Shown here: positions 1-13,924 of the stretch, piece after piece
Position numbering within the stretch: position 1 is the stretch's first letter
Layout: each line of letters starts with the position of its first letter
NCBI GenBank assembly: GCA_946699065.1
Contig: CAMPDV010000142.1
Location: 248,001-312,000, forward strand
Reading direction: 5' to 3'
Origin: Loxodes magnus
Taxonomy: Eukaryota > Ciliophora > Karyorelictea > Loxodida > Loxodidae
Length of the DNA: 64,000 nucleotides
Notes under the pieces: generated by a model
What the model was told of the DNA's origin: nothing
Seen by the model: the letters and a program-made list of their open reading frames with translations, nothing else
Databases searched by the model: none
Position numbers and translations under genes: made by a program

Positions 1-12
1 TACAGGTACCTG
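1..12. repeat. 12-bp palindrome present once in nearly every unit
   Basis: acaggtacctgt (starting at base 2 of the first unit) equals its own reverse complement and encodes T-G-T-C. It contains the KpnI site GGTACC and recurs every 123 bp. I saw it altered in only a few units, for example near 31233, 45970 and 49171. Codon choice for T-G-T-C explains it without any special role. Confidence 0.8.
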
Positions 13-843
13 TCTTGACGTCCCATAGTCTCACCGTCTAATCATAACTTCCCGATACGATGAACTCTGAATCACTGGATATAGCCACAGCACATACATA
101 ATGTGTGTGACCACTCATGGTCTTACAGGTACCTGTCTTGACGTCCCATAGTCTCACCGTCTAATCTCTACTTCCCGATATGATGAAATCTGAATCACTG
201 GATATAGCCACAGCATATACCTAACCGTTGTGACCACTCATGGTCTTACAGGTACCTGTCTTGACGTCCCATAGTCTCACCGTCTAATCATAACCTCCCG
301 ATACGATGAACTCTGAATCACTGGATATAGCCACAGCATATACATTACTAGTGTGACCACTCATGGTCTTACAGGTACCTGTCTTGACGTCCCATAGTCT
401 CACCGTCTAATCATAACTTCCCGATACGATGAACTCTGAATCACTGGATATAGCCACAGCATATACATTACTAGTGTGACCACTCATGGTCTTACAGGTA
501 CCTGTCTTGACGTCCCATAGTCTCACCGTCTTATCTCAACTTCCCGATACGATGAACTCTGAATCACTGGATATAGCCACAGCATATACATAATTAGTGT
601 GACCACTCATGGTCTTACAGGTACCTGTCTTGACGTCCCATAGTCTCACCGTCTAATCATAACTTCCCGATGCGATGAACTCTGAATCACTGGATATAGC
701 CACAGCTAATACATAACTAGTGTGACCACTCATGGTCTTACAGGTACCTGTCCTGACGTCCCATAGTCTCACCGTCTAATCATAACTTCCCGATACGATG
801 AACTCTGAATCACTGGATATAGCCACAGCATATACCTAACCGT
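1..843. repeat. Block of ~7 units duplicated at 17831-18673
   Basis: Reading both regions unit by unit, the order of all variants matches through the 843 bases: the cacatac/gtgtgtg unit, the HNG-type unit, two attactag units, the cttatc/ctcaac unit, the gatgcg unit and the tcctgac unit. The copies part at base 844 (cgtt against cgta). The left edge of the first copy is cut by the window. Confidence 0.85.
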
Positions 844-3358
844 TGTGACCACTCATGGTCTTACAGGTACCTGTCTTGACGTCCCATAGTCTCACCGTCT
901 AATCTCTACTTCCCGATATGATGAAATCTGAATCACTGGATATAGCCACAGCATATACCTAACCGTTGTGACCACTCATAGTCTTACAGGTACCTGTCTT
1001 GACGTACCATAGTCTCACCGTCTAATCTCAACTTCCCGATACGATGAACTCTGAATCACTGGATATAGCCACAGCATATACATTACTAGTGTGACCACTC
1101 ATGGTCTTACAGGTACCTTTCTTGACGTCCCATAGTCTCACCGTCTAATCATAACTTCCCGATATGATGAAATCTGAATCACTGGATATAGCCACAGCAT
1201 ATACCTAACCGTTGTGACCACTCATGGTCTTACAGGTACCTGTCTTGACGTCCCATAGTCTCACCGTCTAATCATAACCTCCCGATACGATGAAATCTGA
1301 ATCACTGGATATAGCCACAGCATATACATAACTAGTGTGACCACTCATGGTCTTACAGGTACCTGTCTTGACGTCCCATAGTCTCACCGTCTAATCATAA
1401 CCTCCCGATACGATGAACTCTGAATCACTGGATATAGCCACAGCATATACCTAACCGTAGCGACCACTCATGGTCTTACAGGTACCTGTCTTGACGTCCC
1501 ATAGTCTCACCGTCTAATCTCTACTTCCCGATATGATGAAATCTGAATCACTGGATATAGCCACAGCATATACCTAACCGTTGTGACCACTCATGGTCTT
1601 ACAGGTACCTGTCTTGACGTCCCATAGTCTCACCGTCTAATCATAACCTCCCGATACGATGAACTCTGAATCACTGGATATAGCCACAGCATATACAGAA
1701 CTAGTGTGACCACTCATGGTCTTACAGGTACCTGTCTTGACATCCCATAGTCTCACCGTCTAATCTCTACTTCCCGATATGATGAAATCTGAATCACTGG
1801 ATATAGCCACAGCATATACCTAACCGTTGTGACCACTCATAGTCTTACAGGTACCTGTCTTGACGTCCCATAGTCTCACCGTCTAATCATAACCTCCCGA
1901 TACGATGAACTCTGAATCACTGGATATAGCCACAGCATATACCTAACCGTAGCGACCACTCATGGTCTTACAGGTACCTGTCTTGACGTCCCATAGTCTC
2001 ACCGTCTAATCATAACTTCCCGATACGATGAACTCTGAATCACTGGATATAGCCACAGCATATACCTAACCGTTGTGACCACTCATGGTCTTACAGGTAC
2101 CTGTCTTGACATCCCATAGTCTCACCGTCTAATCTTAACTTCCCGATACGATGAAATCTGAATCACTGGATATAGCCACAGCATATACATAATTAGTGTG
2201 ACCACTCATAGTCTTACAGGTACCTGTCTTGACGTCCCATAGTCTCACCGTCTAATCATAACTTCCCGATACGATGAACTCTGAATCACTGGATATAGCC
2301 ACAGCATATACCTAACCGTTGTGACCACTCATAGTCTTACAGGTACCTGTCTTGACGTCCCATAGTCTCACCGTCTAATCTCTACTTCCCGATATGATGA
2401 AATCTGAATCACTGGATATAGCCACAGCATATACATAATTAGTGTGACCACTCATAGTCTTACAGGTACCTGTCTTGACGTACCATAGTCTCACCGTCTA
2501 ATCATAACTTCCCGATACGATGAACTCTGAATCACTGGATATAGCCACAGCATATACCTAACCGTAGCGACCACTCATGGTCTTACAGGTACCTGTCTTG
2601 ACGTCCCATAGTCTCACCGTCTTATCTCAACTTCCCGATACGATGAACTCTGAATCACTGGATATAGCCACAGCATATACCTAACCGTTGTGACCACTCA
2701 TAGTCTTACAGGTACCTGTCTTGACGTCCCATAGTCTCACCGTCTTATCTCAACTTCCCGATACGATGAACTCTGAATCACTGGATATAGCCACAGCTAA
2801 TACATAACCGTAGCGACCACTCATGGTCTTACAGGTACCTGTCTTGACATCCCATAGTCTCACCGTCTAATCATAACTTCCCGATATGATGAAATCTGAA
2901 TCACTGGATATAGCCACAGCATATACCTAACCGTTGTGACCACTCATGGTCTTACAGGTACCTGTCTTGACGTCCCATAGTCTCACCGTCTAATCATAAC
3001 TTCCCGATACGATGAACTCTGAATCACTGGATATAGCCACAGCATATACCTAACCGTAGCGACCACTCATGGTCTTACAGGTACCTGTCTTGACGTCCCA
3101 TAGTCTCACCGTCTTATCTCAACTTCCCGATACGATGAACTCTGAATCACTGGATATAGCCACAGCATATACATTACTAGTGTGACCACTCATGGTCTTA
3201 CAGGTACCTGTCTTGACATCCCATAGTCTCACCGTCTAATCTTAACTTCCCGATACGATGAAATCTGAATAACTGGATATAGCCACAGCATATACATAAT
3301 TAGTGTGACCACTCATAGTCTTACAGGTACCTGTCTTGACGTACCATAGTCTCACCGT

Positions 3359-3601
3359 CTAATCTCTACTTCCCGATATGATGAAATCTGAATCACTGGA
3401 TATAGCCACAGCTAATACATAACTAGTGTGACCACTCATGGTCTTACAGGTACCTGTCTTGACGTCCCATAGTCTCACCGTCTTATCATAACTTCCCGAT
3501 ACGATGAACTCTGAATCACTGGATATAGCCACAGCATTTACATAACTAGTGTGACCACTCATGGTCTTACAGGTACCTGTCTTGACATCCCATAGTCTCA
3601 C
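3359..3601 (-). pseudogene. Stop-free two-unit WD40 fragment
   Basis: 80 codons are open, from the GTG of T-V-R-L-W-D to the TAG at codon 32 of the second unit. The first unit has the variable residues T-S-Y and N, then S-G-S-Y-D-K. The second has T-S-Y and L, D in place of E before F-I-I, and S-G-S-R-D before the stop. The apparent GTG start lies inside a beta strand, so it marks where the frame opens and is not a real initiation site. An almost identical fragment recurs at 33351-33593 and 38505-38747, differing by K to R in D-V-K-T-G. Confidence 0.4.
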
Positions 3602-6600
3602 CGTCTAATCTTAACTTCCCGATACGATGAACTCTGAATCACTGGATATAGCCACAGCATATACCTAACCGTTGTGACCACTCATGGTCTTACAGGTACC
3701 TGTCTTGACGTACCATAGTCTCACCGTCTAATCTCTACTTCCCGATATGATGAAATCTGAATCACTGGATATAGCCACAGCTAATACATAACTAGTGTGA
3801 CCACTCATGGTCTTACAGGTACCTGTCTTGACGTCCCATAGTCTCACCGTCTAATCATAACTTCCCGATACGATGAACTCTGAATCACTGGATATAGCCA
3901 CAGCATTTACATAACTAGTGTGACCACTCATGGTCTTACAGGTACCTGTCTTGACATCCCATAGTCTCACCGTCTTATCTTAACTTCCCGATACGATGAA
4001 CTCTGAATCACTGGATATAGCCACAGCATATACCTAACCGTTGTGACCACTCATGGTCTTACAGGTACCTGTCTTGACGTCCCATAGTCTCACCGTCTAA
4101 TCTTAACTTCCCGATACGATGAACTCTGAATCACTGGATATAGCCACAGCATATACCTAACCGTTGTGACCACTCATGGTCTTACAGGTACCTGTCTTGA
4201 CGTCCCATAGTCTCACCGTCTAATCATAACTTCCCGATACGATGAACTCTGAATCACTGGATATAGCCACAGCTAATACATAACCGTAGCGACCACTCAT
4301 GGTCTTACAGGTACCTGTCTTGACGTCCCATAGTCTCACCGTCTAATCATAACTTCCCGATGCATGAACTCTGAATCACTGGATATAGCCACAGATGATA
4401 CATAACTAGTGTGACCACTCATGGTCTTACAGGTACCTGTCTTGACGTCCCATAGTCTCACCGTCTAATCATAACTTCCCGATATGATGAAATCTGAATC
4501 ACTGGATATAGCCACAGCATATACCTAACCGTTGTGACCACTCATGGTCTTACAGGTACCTGTCTTGACGTACCATAGTCTCACCGTCTAATCTCTACTT
4601 CCCGATATGATGAACTCTGAATCACTGGATATAGCCACAGCACATACATAATGTGTGTGACCACTCATGGTCTTACAGGTACCTGTCTTGACGTCCCATA
4701 GTCTCACCGTCTAATCATAACTTCCCGATACGATGAACTCTGAATCACTGGATATAGCCACAGCATTTACATAACTAGTGTGACCACTCATGGTCTTACA
4801 GGTACCTGTCTTGACGTCCCATAGTCTCACCGTCTAATCATAACTTCCCGATACGATGAACTCTGAATCACTGGATATAGCCACAGCATATACCTAACCG
4901 TAGCGACCACTCATGGTCTTACAGGTACCTGTCTTGACATCCCATAGTCTCACCGTATGATCTCTACTTCCCGATACGATGAACTCTGAATCACTGGATA
5001 TAGCCACAGCATATACCTAACCGTAGCGACCACTCATGGTCTTACAGGTACCTGTCTTGACGTCCCATAGTCTCACCGTCTAATCTCTACTTCCCGATAC
5101 GATGAACTCTGAATCACTGGATATAGCCACAGCATATACATTACTAGTGTGACCACTCATGGTCTTACAGGTACCTGTCTTGACATCCCATAGTCTCACC
5201 GTCTAATCTTAACTTCCCGATGCGATGAACTCTGAATCACTGGATATAGCCACAGCATATACATAATTAGTGTGACCACTCATGGTCTTACAGGTACCTG
5301 TCTTGACGTCCCATAGTCTCACCGTCTAATCATAACTTCCCGATGCGATGAACTCTGAATCACTGGATATAGCCACAGCATATACATAATGTGTGTGACC
5401 ACTCATAGTCTTACAGGTACCTGTCTTGACGTCCCATAGTCTCACCGTCTAATCATAACTTCCCGATACGATGAACTCTGAATCACTGGATATAGCCACA
5501 GCATATACCTAACCGTAGCGACCACTCATGGTCTTACAGGTACCTGTCTTGACGTCCCATAGTCTCACCGTCTAATCATAACTTCCCGATGCATGAACTC
5601 TGAATCACTGGATATAGCCACAGCATATACATAATTAGTGTGACCACTCATGGTCTTACAGGTACCTGTCTTGACGTCCCATAGTCTCACCGTCTAATCA
5701 TAACCTCCCGATACGATGAACTCTGAATCACTGGATATAGCCACAGCATATACATTACTAGTGTGACCACTCATGGTCTTACAGGTACCTGTCCTGACGT
5801 CCCATAGTCTCACCGTCTAATCTCTACTTCCCGATATGATGAAATCTGAATCACTGGATATAGCCACAGCATATACCTAACCGTTGTGACCACTCATGGT
5901 CTTACAGGTACCTGTCTTGACGTCCCATAGTCTCACCGTCTAATCATAACCTCCCGATACGATGAAATCTGAATCACTGGATATAGCCACAGCATATACC
6001 TAACCGTTGTGACCACTCATGGTCTTACAGGTACCTGTCTTGACGTCCCATAGTCTCACCGTCTAATCTCTACTTCCCGATATGATGAAATCTGAATCAC
6101 TGGATATAGCCACAGCATATACCTAACCGTTGTGACCACTCATAGTCTTACAGGTACCTGTCTTGACGTCCCATAGTCTCACCGTCTAATCATAACCTCC
6201 CGATACGATGAACTCTGAATCACTGGATATAGCCACAGCATATACCTAACCGTAGCGACCACTCATGGTCTTACAGGTACCTGTCTTGACGTCCCATAGT
6301 CTCACCGTCTAATCATAACTTCCCGATGCATGAACTCTGAATCACTGGATATAGCCACAGCATATACATAATTAGTGTGACCACTCATGGTCTTACAGGT
6401 ACCTGTCTTGACGTCCCATAGTCTCACCGTCTAATCATAACCTCCCGATACGATGAACTCTGAATCACTGGATATAGCCACAGCATATACATTACTAGTG
6501 TGACCACTCATGGTCTTACAGGTACCTGTCCTGACGTCCCATAGTCTCACCGTCTAATCTCTACTTCCCGATATGATGAAATCTGAATCACTGGATATAG

Positions 6601-6736
6601 CCACAGCATATACCTAACCGTTGTGACCACTCATGGTCTTACAGGTACCTGTCTTGACGTCCCATAGTCTCACCGTCTAATCATAACCTCCCGATACGAT
6701 GAAATCTGAATCACTGGAAATAGCCACAGCATATAC

Positions 6737-6919
6737 CTAACCGTTGTGACCACTCATGGTCTTACAGGTACCTGTCTTGACGTCCCATAGTCTCACCGTA
6801 TGATCTCTACTTCCCGATACGATGAACTCTGAATCACTGGATATAGGCACAGCATATACATAATTAGTGTGACCACTCATAGTCTTACAGGTACCTGTCT
6901 TGACGTCCCATAGTCTCAC
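6737..6919 (-). pseudogene. Stop-free WD40 fragment ending at the codon-12 TAG
   Basis: 60 codons are open. The first unit reads G-H-T-N-Y-V-Y-A-V with Pro replacing Ala just after it (A-V-P-I-S-S), then S-G-S-R-D-H-T-V, one of the few units with CAT (His) at codon 32. The next unit starts G-H-N-G and ends at TAG in codon 12. This fragment shows that codons 30 and 32 can both be sense in one unit (AGA and CAT). Confidence 0.4.
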
Positions 6920-7365
6920 CGTCTAATCATAACCTCCCGATACGATGAACTCTGAATCACTGGATATAGCCACAGCATATACATTACTAGTGTGACCACT
7001 CATAGTCTTACAGGTACCTGTCTTGACGTCCCATAGTCTCACCGTCTAATCATAACTTCCCGATATGATGAAATCTGAATCACTGGATATAGCCACAGCA
7101 TATACCTAACCGTTGTGACCACTCATGGTCTTACAGGTACCTGTCTTGACGTCCCATAGTCTCACCGTCTAATCTCTACTTCCCGATATGATGAAATCTG
7201 AATCACTGGATATAGCCACAGCATATACCTAACCGTTGTGACCACTCATGGTCTTACAGGTACCTGTCTTGACGTCCCATAGTCTCACCGTCTTATCTCA
7301 ACTTCCCGATACGATGAACTCTGAATCACTGGATATAGCCACAGCATATACATTACTAGTGTGAC

Positions 7366-8021
7366 CACTCATGGTCTTACAGGTACCTGTCTTGACGTCC
7401 CATAGTCTCACCGTCTAATCATAACTTCCCGATGCGATGAACTCTGAATCACTGGATATAGCCACAGCTAATACATAACTAGTGTGACCACTCATGGTCT
7501 TACAGGTACCTGTCTTGACGTCCCATAGTCTCACCGTCTAATCATAACCTCCCGATACGATGAACTCTGAATCACTGGATATAGCCACAGCATATACATT
7601 ACTAGTGTGACCACTCATGGTCTTACAGGTACCTGTCTTGACGTCCCATAGTCTCACCGTATTATCTCCACTTCCCGATACGATGAACTCTGAATCACTG
7701 GATATAGCCACAGCATTTACATAACTAGTGTGACCACTCATGGTCTTACAGGTACCTGTCTTGACGTCCCATAGTCTCACCGTCTAATCATAACTTCCCG
7801 ATGCGATGAACTCTGAATCACTGGATATAGCCACAGCTAATACATAACTAGTGTGACCACTCATGGTCTTACAGGTACCTGTCTTGACGTCCCATAGTCT
7901 CACCGTCTAATCATAACTTCCCGATACGATGAACTCTGAATCACTGGATATAGCCACAGCATATACCTAACCGTTGTGACCACTCATGGTCTTACAGGTA
8001 CCTGTCTTGACGTCCCATAGT
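7366..8021. repeat. Block of ~5 units duplicated at 13269-13924
   Basis: The block includes the rare gtattatctccac unit (Asn at codon 32, Gly at codon 30) and a gcatttac unit, with the same order of neighbours in both copies at an offset of 5903. They part where the second copy reads tagttt for tagtct. Confidence 0.75.
7538..7780 (-). pseudogene. Stop-free two-unit WD40 fragment, first of an identical pair
   Basis: 80 codons are open. The first unit carries T-S-Y, N at position 14 and S-G-S-G-D-N-T-V (GGA and AAT at codons 30 and 32). The second carries T-S-N, Y and S-G-G-Y-D before the TAG at codon 32. The translation is identical to 13441-13683, which lies in a duplicated block with an offset of 5903 bases. 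Confidence 0.4.
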
Positions 8022-8061
8022 CTCACCGTCTAATCTCTACTTCCCGATATGATGAAATCTG

Positions 8062-9017
8062 AATCACTGGATATAGCCACAGCATATACATAATTAGTGT
8101 GACCACTCATAGTCTTACAGGTACCTGTCTTGACGTCCCATAGTCTCACCGTCTTATCTCAACTTCCCGATACGATGAACTCTGAATCACTGGATATAGC
8201 CACAGCATATACATTACTAGTGTGACCACTCATGGTCTTACAGGTACCTGTCTTGACATCCCATAGTCTCACCGTCTAATCTTAACTTCCCGATACGATG
8301 AACTCTGAATCACTGGATATAGCCACAGCATATACCTAACCGTTGTGACCACTCATGGTCTTACAGGTACCTGTCTTGACGTACCATAGTCTCACCGTCT
8401 AATCTCTACTTCCCGATATGATGAAATCTGAATCACTGGATATAGCCACAGCATATACCTAACCGTTGTGACCACTCATGGTCTTACAGGTACCTGTCTT
8501 GACGTCCCATAGTCTCACCGTCTAATCATAACCTCCCGATACGATGAACTCTGAATCACTGGATATAGCCACAGCATATACCTAACCGTAGCGACCACCC
8601 ATGGTCTTACAGGTACCTGTCTTGACGTCCCATAGTCTCACCGTCTAATCATAACCTCCCGATACGATGAACTCTGAATCACTGGATATAGCCACAGCAT
8701 ATACATTACTAGTGTGACCACTCATGGTCTTACAGGTACCTGTCTTGACATCCCATAGTCTCACCGTCTAATCATCACTTCCCGATGCAATGAACTCTGA
8801 ATCACTGGATATAGCCACAGCATATACATAATTAGTGTGACCACTCATGGTCTTACAGGTACCTGTCTTGACGTCCCATAGTCTCACCGTCTAATCTTAA
8901 CTTCCCGATACGATGAACTCTGAATCACTGGATATAGCCACAGCATATACATAACTAGTGTGACCACTCATGGTCTTACAGGTACCTGTCCTGACGTCCC
9001 ATAGTCTCACCGTCTAA
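8062..9017. repeat. Triplicated ~8-unit block, copy 1
   Basis: The block carries two rare markers: gaccaccc (Ser to Gly before GH) at about 8593 and gatgcaatgaac at about 8785. The same series recurs 1599 bases (13 units) and 2583 bases (21 units) downstream. The match with copy 3 extends further, to about 9206. Confidence 0.8.
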
Positions 9018-9660
9018 TCATAACTTCCCGATACGATGAACTCTGAATCACTGGATATAGCCACAGCATATACCTAACCGTAGCGACCACTCATGGTCTT
9101 ACAGGTACCTGTCTTGACGTCCCATAGTCTCACCGTCTAATCATCACTTCCCGATACGATGAACTCTGAATCACTGGATATAGCCACAGCATATACCTAA
9201 CCGTAGCGACCACTCATGGTCTTACAGGTACCTGTCTTGACATCCCATAGTCTCACCGTCTAATCATCACTTCCCGATGCAATGAACTCTGAATCACTGG
9301 ATATAGCCACAGCATATACATAATTAGTGTGACCACTCATGGTCTTACAGGTACCTGTCTTGACGTCCCATAGTCTCACCGTCTAATCTTAACTTCCCGA
9401 TACGATGAACTCTGAATCACTGGATATAGCCACAGCATATACATAACTAGTGTGACCACTCATGGTCTTACAGGTACCTGTCCTGACGTCCCATAGTCTC
9501 ACCGTCTAATCATAACTTCCCGATACGATGAACTCTGAATCACTGGATATAGCCACAGCATATACCTAACCGTAGCGACCACTCATGGTCTTACAGGTAC
9601 CTGTCTTGACATCCCATAGTCTCACCGTCTAATCATCACTTCCCGATGCAATGAACTCTG

Positions 9661-10616
9661 AATCACTGGATATAGCCACAGCATATACATAATTAGTGTG
9701 ACCACTCATAGTCTTACAGGTACCTGTCTTGACGTCCCATAGTCTCACCGTCTTATCTCAACTTCCCGATACGATGAACTCTGAATCACTGGATATAGCC
9801 ACAGCATATACATTACTAGTGTGACCACTCATGGTCTTACAGGTACCTGTCTTGACATCCCATAGTCTCACCGTCTAATCTTAACTTCCCGATACGATGA
9901 ACTCTGAATCACTGGATATAGCCACAGCATATACCTAACCGTTGTGACCACTCATGGTCTTACAGGTACCTGTCTTGACGTACCATAGTCTCACCGTCTA
10001 ATCTCTACTTCCCGATATGATGAAATCTGAATCACTGGATATAGCCACAGCATATACCTAACCGTTGTGACCACTCATGGTCTTACAGGTACCTGTCTTG
10101 ACGTCCCATAGTCTCACCGTCTAATCATAACCTCCCGATACGATGAACTCTGAATCACTGGATATAGCCACAGCATATACCTAACCGTAGCGACCACCCA
10201 TGGTCTTACAGGTACCTGTCTTGACGTCCCATAGTCTCACCGTCTAATCATAACCTCCCGATACGATGAACTCTGAATCACTGGATATAGCCACAGCATA
10301 TACATTACTAGTGTGACCACTCATGGTCTTACAGGTACCTGTCTTGACATCCCATAGTCTCACCGTCTAATCATCACTTCCCGATGCAATGAACTCTGAA
10401 TCACTGGATATAGCCACAGCATATACATAATTAGTGTGACCACTCATGGTCTTACAGGTACCTGTCTTGACGTCCCATAGTCTCACCGTCTAATCTTAAC
10501 TTCCCGATACGATGAACTCTGAATCACTGGATATAGCCACAGCATATACATAACTAGTGTGACCACTCATGGTCTTACAGGTACCTGTCCTGACGTCCCA
10601 TAGTCTCACCGTCTTA
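9661..10616. repeat. Triplicated ~8-unit block, copy 2
   Basis: Same variant order as 8062-9017, including the gaccaccc marker at about 10192 and the gatgcaatg marker at about 10383. It ends in a cttatc/ctcaac unit where copies 1 and 3 have ctaatc/ataac. Confidence 0.8.
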
Positions 10617-10644
10617 TCTCAACTTCCCGATACGATGAACTCTG

Positions 10645-11600
10645 AATCACTGGATATAGCCACAGCATATACATAACTAGTGTGACCACTCATGGTCTTA
10701 CAGGTACCTGTCTTGACGTCCCATAGTCTCACCGTCTTATCTCAACTTCCCGATACGATGAACTCTGAATCACTGGATATAGCCACAGCATATACATTAC
10801 TAGTGTGACCACTCATGGTCTTACAGGTACCTGTCTTGACATCCCATAGTCTCACCGTCTAATCTTAACTTCCCGATACGATGAACTCTGAATCACTGGA
10901 TATAGCCACAGCATATACCTAACCGTTGTGACCACTCATGGTCTTACAGGTACCTGTCTTGACGTACCATAGTCTCACCGTCTAATCTCTACTTCCCGAT
11001 ATGATGAAATCTGAATCACTGGATATAGCCACAGCATATACCTAACCGTTGTGACCACTCATGGTCTTACAGGTACCTGTCTTGACGTCCCATAGTCTCA
11101 CCGTCTAATCATAACCTCCCGATACGATGAACTCTGAATCACTGGATATAGCCACAGCATATACCTAACCGTAGCGACCACCCATGGTCTTACAGGTACC
11201 TGTCTTGACGTCCCATAGTCTCACCGTCTAATCATAACCTCCCGATACGATGAACTCTGAATCACTGGATATAGCCACAGCATATACATTACTAGTGTGA
11301 CCACTCATGGTCTTACAGGTACCTGTCTTGACATCCCATAGTCTCACCGTCTAATCATCACTTCCCGATGCAATGAACTCTGAATCACTGGATATAGCCA
11401 CAGCATATACATAATTAGTGTGACCACTCATGGTCTTACAGGTACCTGTCTTGACGTCCCATAGTCTCACCGTCTAATCTTAACTTCCCGATACGATGAA
11501 CTCTGAATCACTGGATATAGCCACAGCATATACATAACTAGTGTGACCACTCATGGTCTTACAGGTACCTGTCCTGACGTCCCATAGTCTCACCGTCTAA
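10645..11600. repeat. Triplicated ~8-unit block, copy 3
   Basis: It lies 984 bases (8 units) from copy 2. The match with copy 1 continues to about 11789, so copies 1 and 3 share more than either shares with copy 2. Related units with both markers recur near 27.65-28.3 kb. Confidence 0.7.
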
Positions 11601-13268
11601 TCATAACTTCCCGATACGATGAACTCTGAATCACTGGATATAGCCACAGCATATACCTAACCGTAGCGACCACTCATGGTCTTACAGGTACCTGTCTTGA
11701 CGTCCCATAGTCTCACCGTCTAATCATCACTTCCCGATACGATGAACTCTGAATCACTGGATATAGCCACAGCATATACCTAACCGTTGTGACCACTCAT
11801 GGTCTTACAGGTACCTGTCTTGACGTCCCATAGTCTCACCGTATTATCTCCACTTCCCGATACGATGAACTCTGAATCACTGGATATAGCCACAGCATAT
11901 ACCTAACCGTTGTGACCACTCATGGTCTTACAGGTACCTGTCTTGACGTCCCATAGTCTCACCGTCTAATCATAACTTCCCGATACGATGAACTCTGAAT
12001 CACTGGATATAGCCACAGCTAATACATAACCGTAGCGACCACTCATGGTCTTACAGGTACCTGTCTTGACGTCCCATAGTCTCACCGTCTAATCATCACT
12101 TCCCGATGCATGAACTCTGAATCACTGGATATAGCCACAGATGATACATAACTAGTGTGACCACTCATGGTCTTACAGGTACCTGTCTTGACGTCCCATA
12201 GTCTCACCGTCTAATCATAACTTCCCGATATGATGAAATCTGAATCACTGGATATAGCCACAGCATATACCTAACCGTTGTGACCACTCATGGTCTTACA
12301 GGTACCTGTCTTGACGTCCCATAGTCTCACCGTCTAATCATAACTTCCCGATACGATGAACTCTGAATCACTGGATATAGCCACAGCACATACATAATGT
12401 GTGTGACCACTCATGGTCTTACAGGTACCTGTCTTGACGTCCCATAGTCTCACCGTCTAATCATAACTTCCCGATACGATGAACTCTGAATCACTGGATA
12501 TAGCCACAGCATATACCTAACCGTTGTGACCACTCATAGTCTTACAGGTACCTGTCTTGACGTCCCATAGTCTCACCGTCTTATCTCAACTTCCCGATAC
12601 GATGAACTCTGAATCACTGGATATAGCCACAGCATATACCTAACCGTAGCGACCACTCATGGTCTTACAGGTACCTGTCTTGACGTCCCATAGTCTCACC
12701 GTATGATCTCTACTTCCCGATACGATGAACTCTGAATCACTGGATATAGCCACAGCATATACCTAACCGTAGCGAACACTCATGGTCTTACAGGTACCTG
12801 TCTTGACGTCCCATATTCTCACCGTCTAATCATAACTTCCCGATACGATGAACTCTGAATCACTGGATATAGCCACAGCATATACATTACTAGTGTGACC
12901 ACTCATGGTCTTACAGGTACCTGTCTTGACGTCCCATATTCTCACCGTCTAATCTCTACTTCCCGATACGATGAACTCTGAATCACTGGATATAGCCACA
13001 GCATATACATTACTAGTGTGACCACTCATGGTCTTACAGGTACCTGTCTTGACATCCCATAGTCTCACCGTCTAATCTTAACTTCCCGATGCGATGAACT
13101 CTGAATCACTGGATATAGCCACAGCTAATACATAACTAGTGTGACCACTCATGGTCTTACAGGTACCTGTCCTGACGTCCCATAGTCTCACCGTATGATC
13201 TCTACTTCCCGATACGATGAACTCTGAATCACTGGATATAGCCACAGCATATACCTAACCGTAGCGAC

Positions 13269-13924
13269 CACTCATGGTCTTACAGGTACCTGTCTTGACG
13301 TCCCATAGTCTCACCGTCTAATCATAACTTCCCGATGCGATGAACTCTGAATCACTGGATATAGCCACAGCTAATACATAACTAGTGTGACCACTCATGG
13401 TCTTACAGGTACCTGTCTTGACGTCCCATAGTCTCACCGTCTAATCATAACCTCCCGATACGATGAACTCTGAATCACTGGATATAGCCACAGCATATAC
13501 ATTACTAGTGTGACCACTCATGGTCTTACAGGTACCTGTCTTGACGTCCCATAGTCTCACCGTATTATCTCCACTTCCCGATACGATGAACTCTGAATCA
13601 CTGGATATAGCCACAGCATTTACATAACTAGTGTGACCACTCATGGTCTTACAGGTACCTGTCTTGACGTCCCATAGTCTCACCGTCTAATCATAACTTC
13701 CCGATGCGATGAACTCTGAATCACTGGATATAGCCACAGCTAATACATAACTAGTGTGACCACTCATGGTCTTACAGGTACCTGTCTTGACGTCCCATAG
13801 TCTCACCGTCTAATCATAACTTCCCGATACGATGAACTCTGAATCACTGGATATAGCCACAGCATATACCTAACCGTTGTGACCACTCATGGTCTTACAG
13901 GTACCTGTCTTGACGTCCCATAGT
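13269..13924. repeat. Second copy of the 7366-8021 block
   Basis: Same variant order as the first copy. The left edge is approximate because units are so alike that identity fades gradually. Confidence 0.75.
13441..13683 (-). pseudogene. Stop-free two-unit WD40 fragment, second of an identical pair
   Basis: This is identical in translation to 7538-7780 and sits in the same order among matching neighbours. The offset of 5903 equals 48 units minus one base, the missing base being the 122-bp unit at about 12108. Duplication of a block explains the pair better than selection on two separate copies. Confidence 0.4.
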
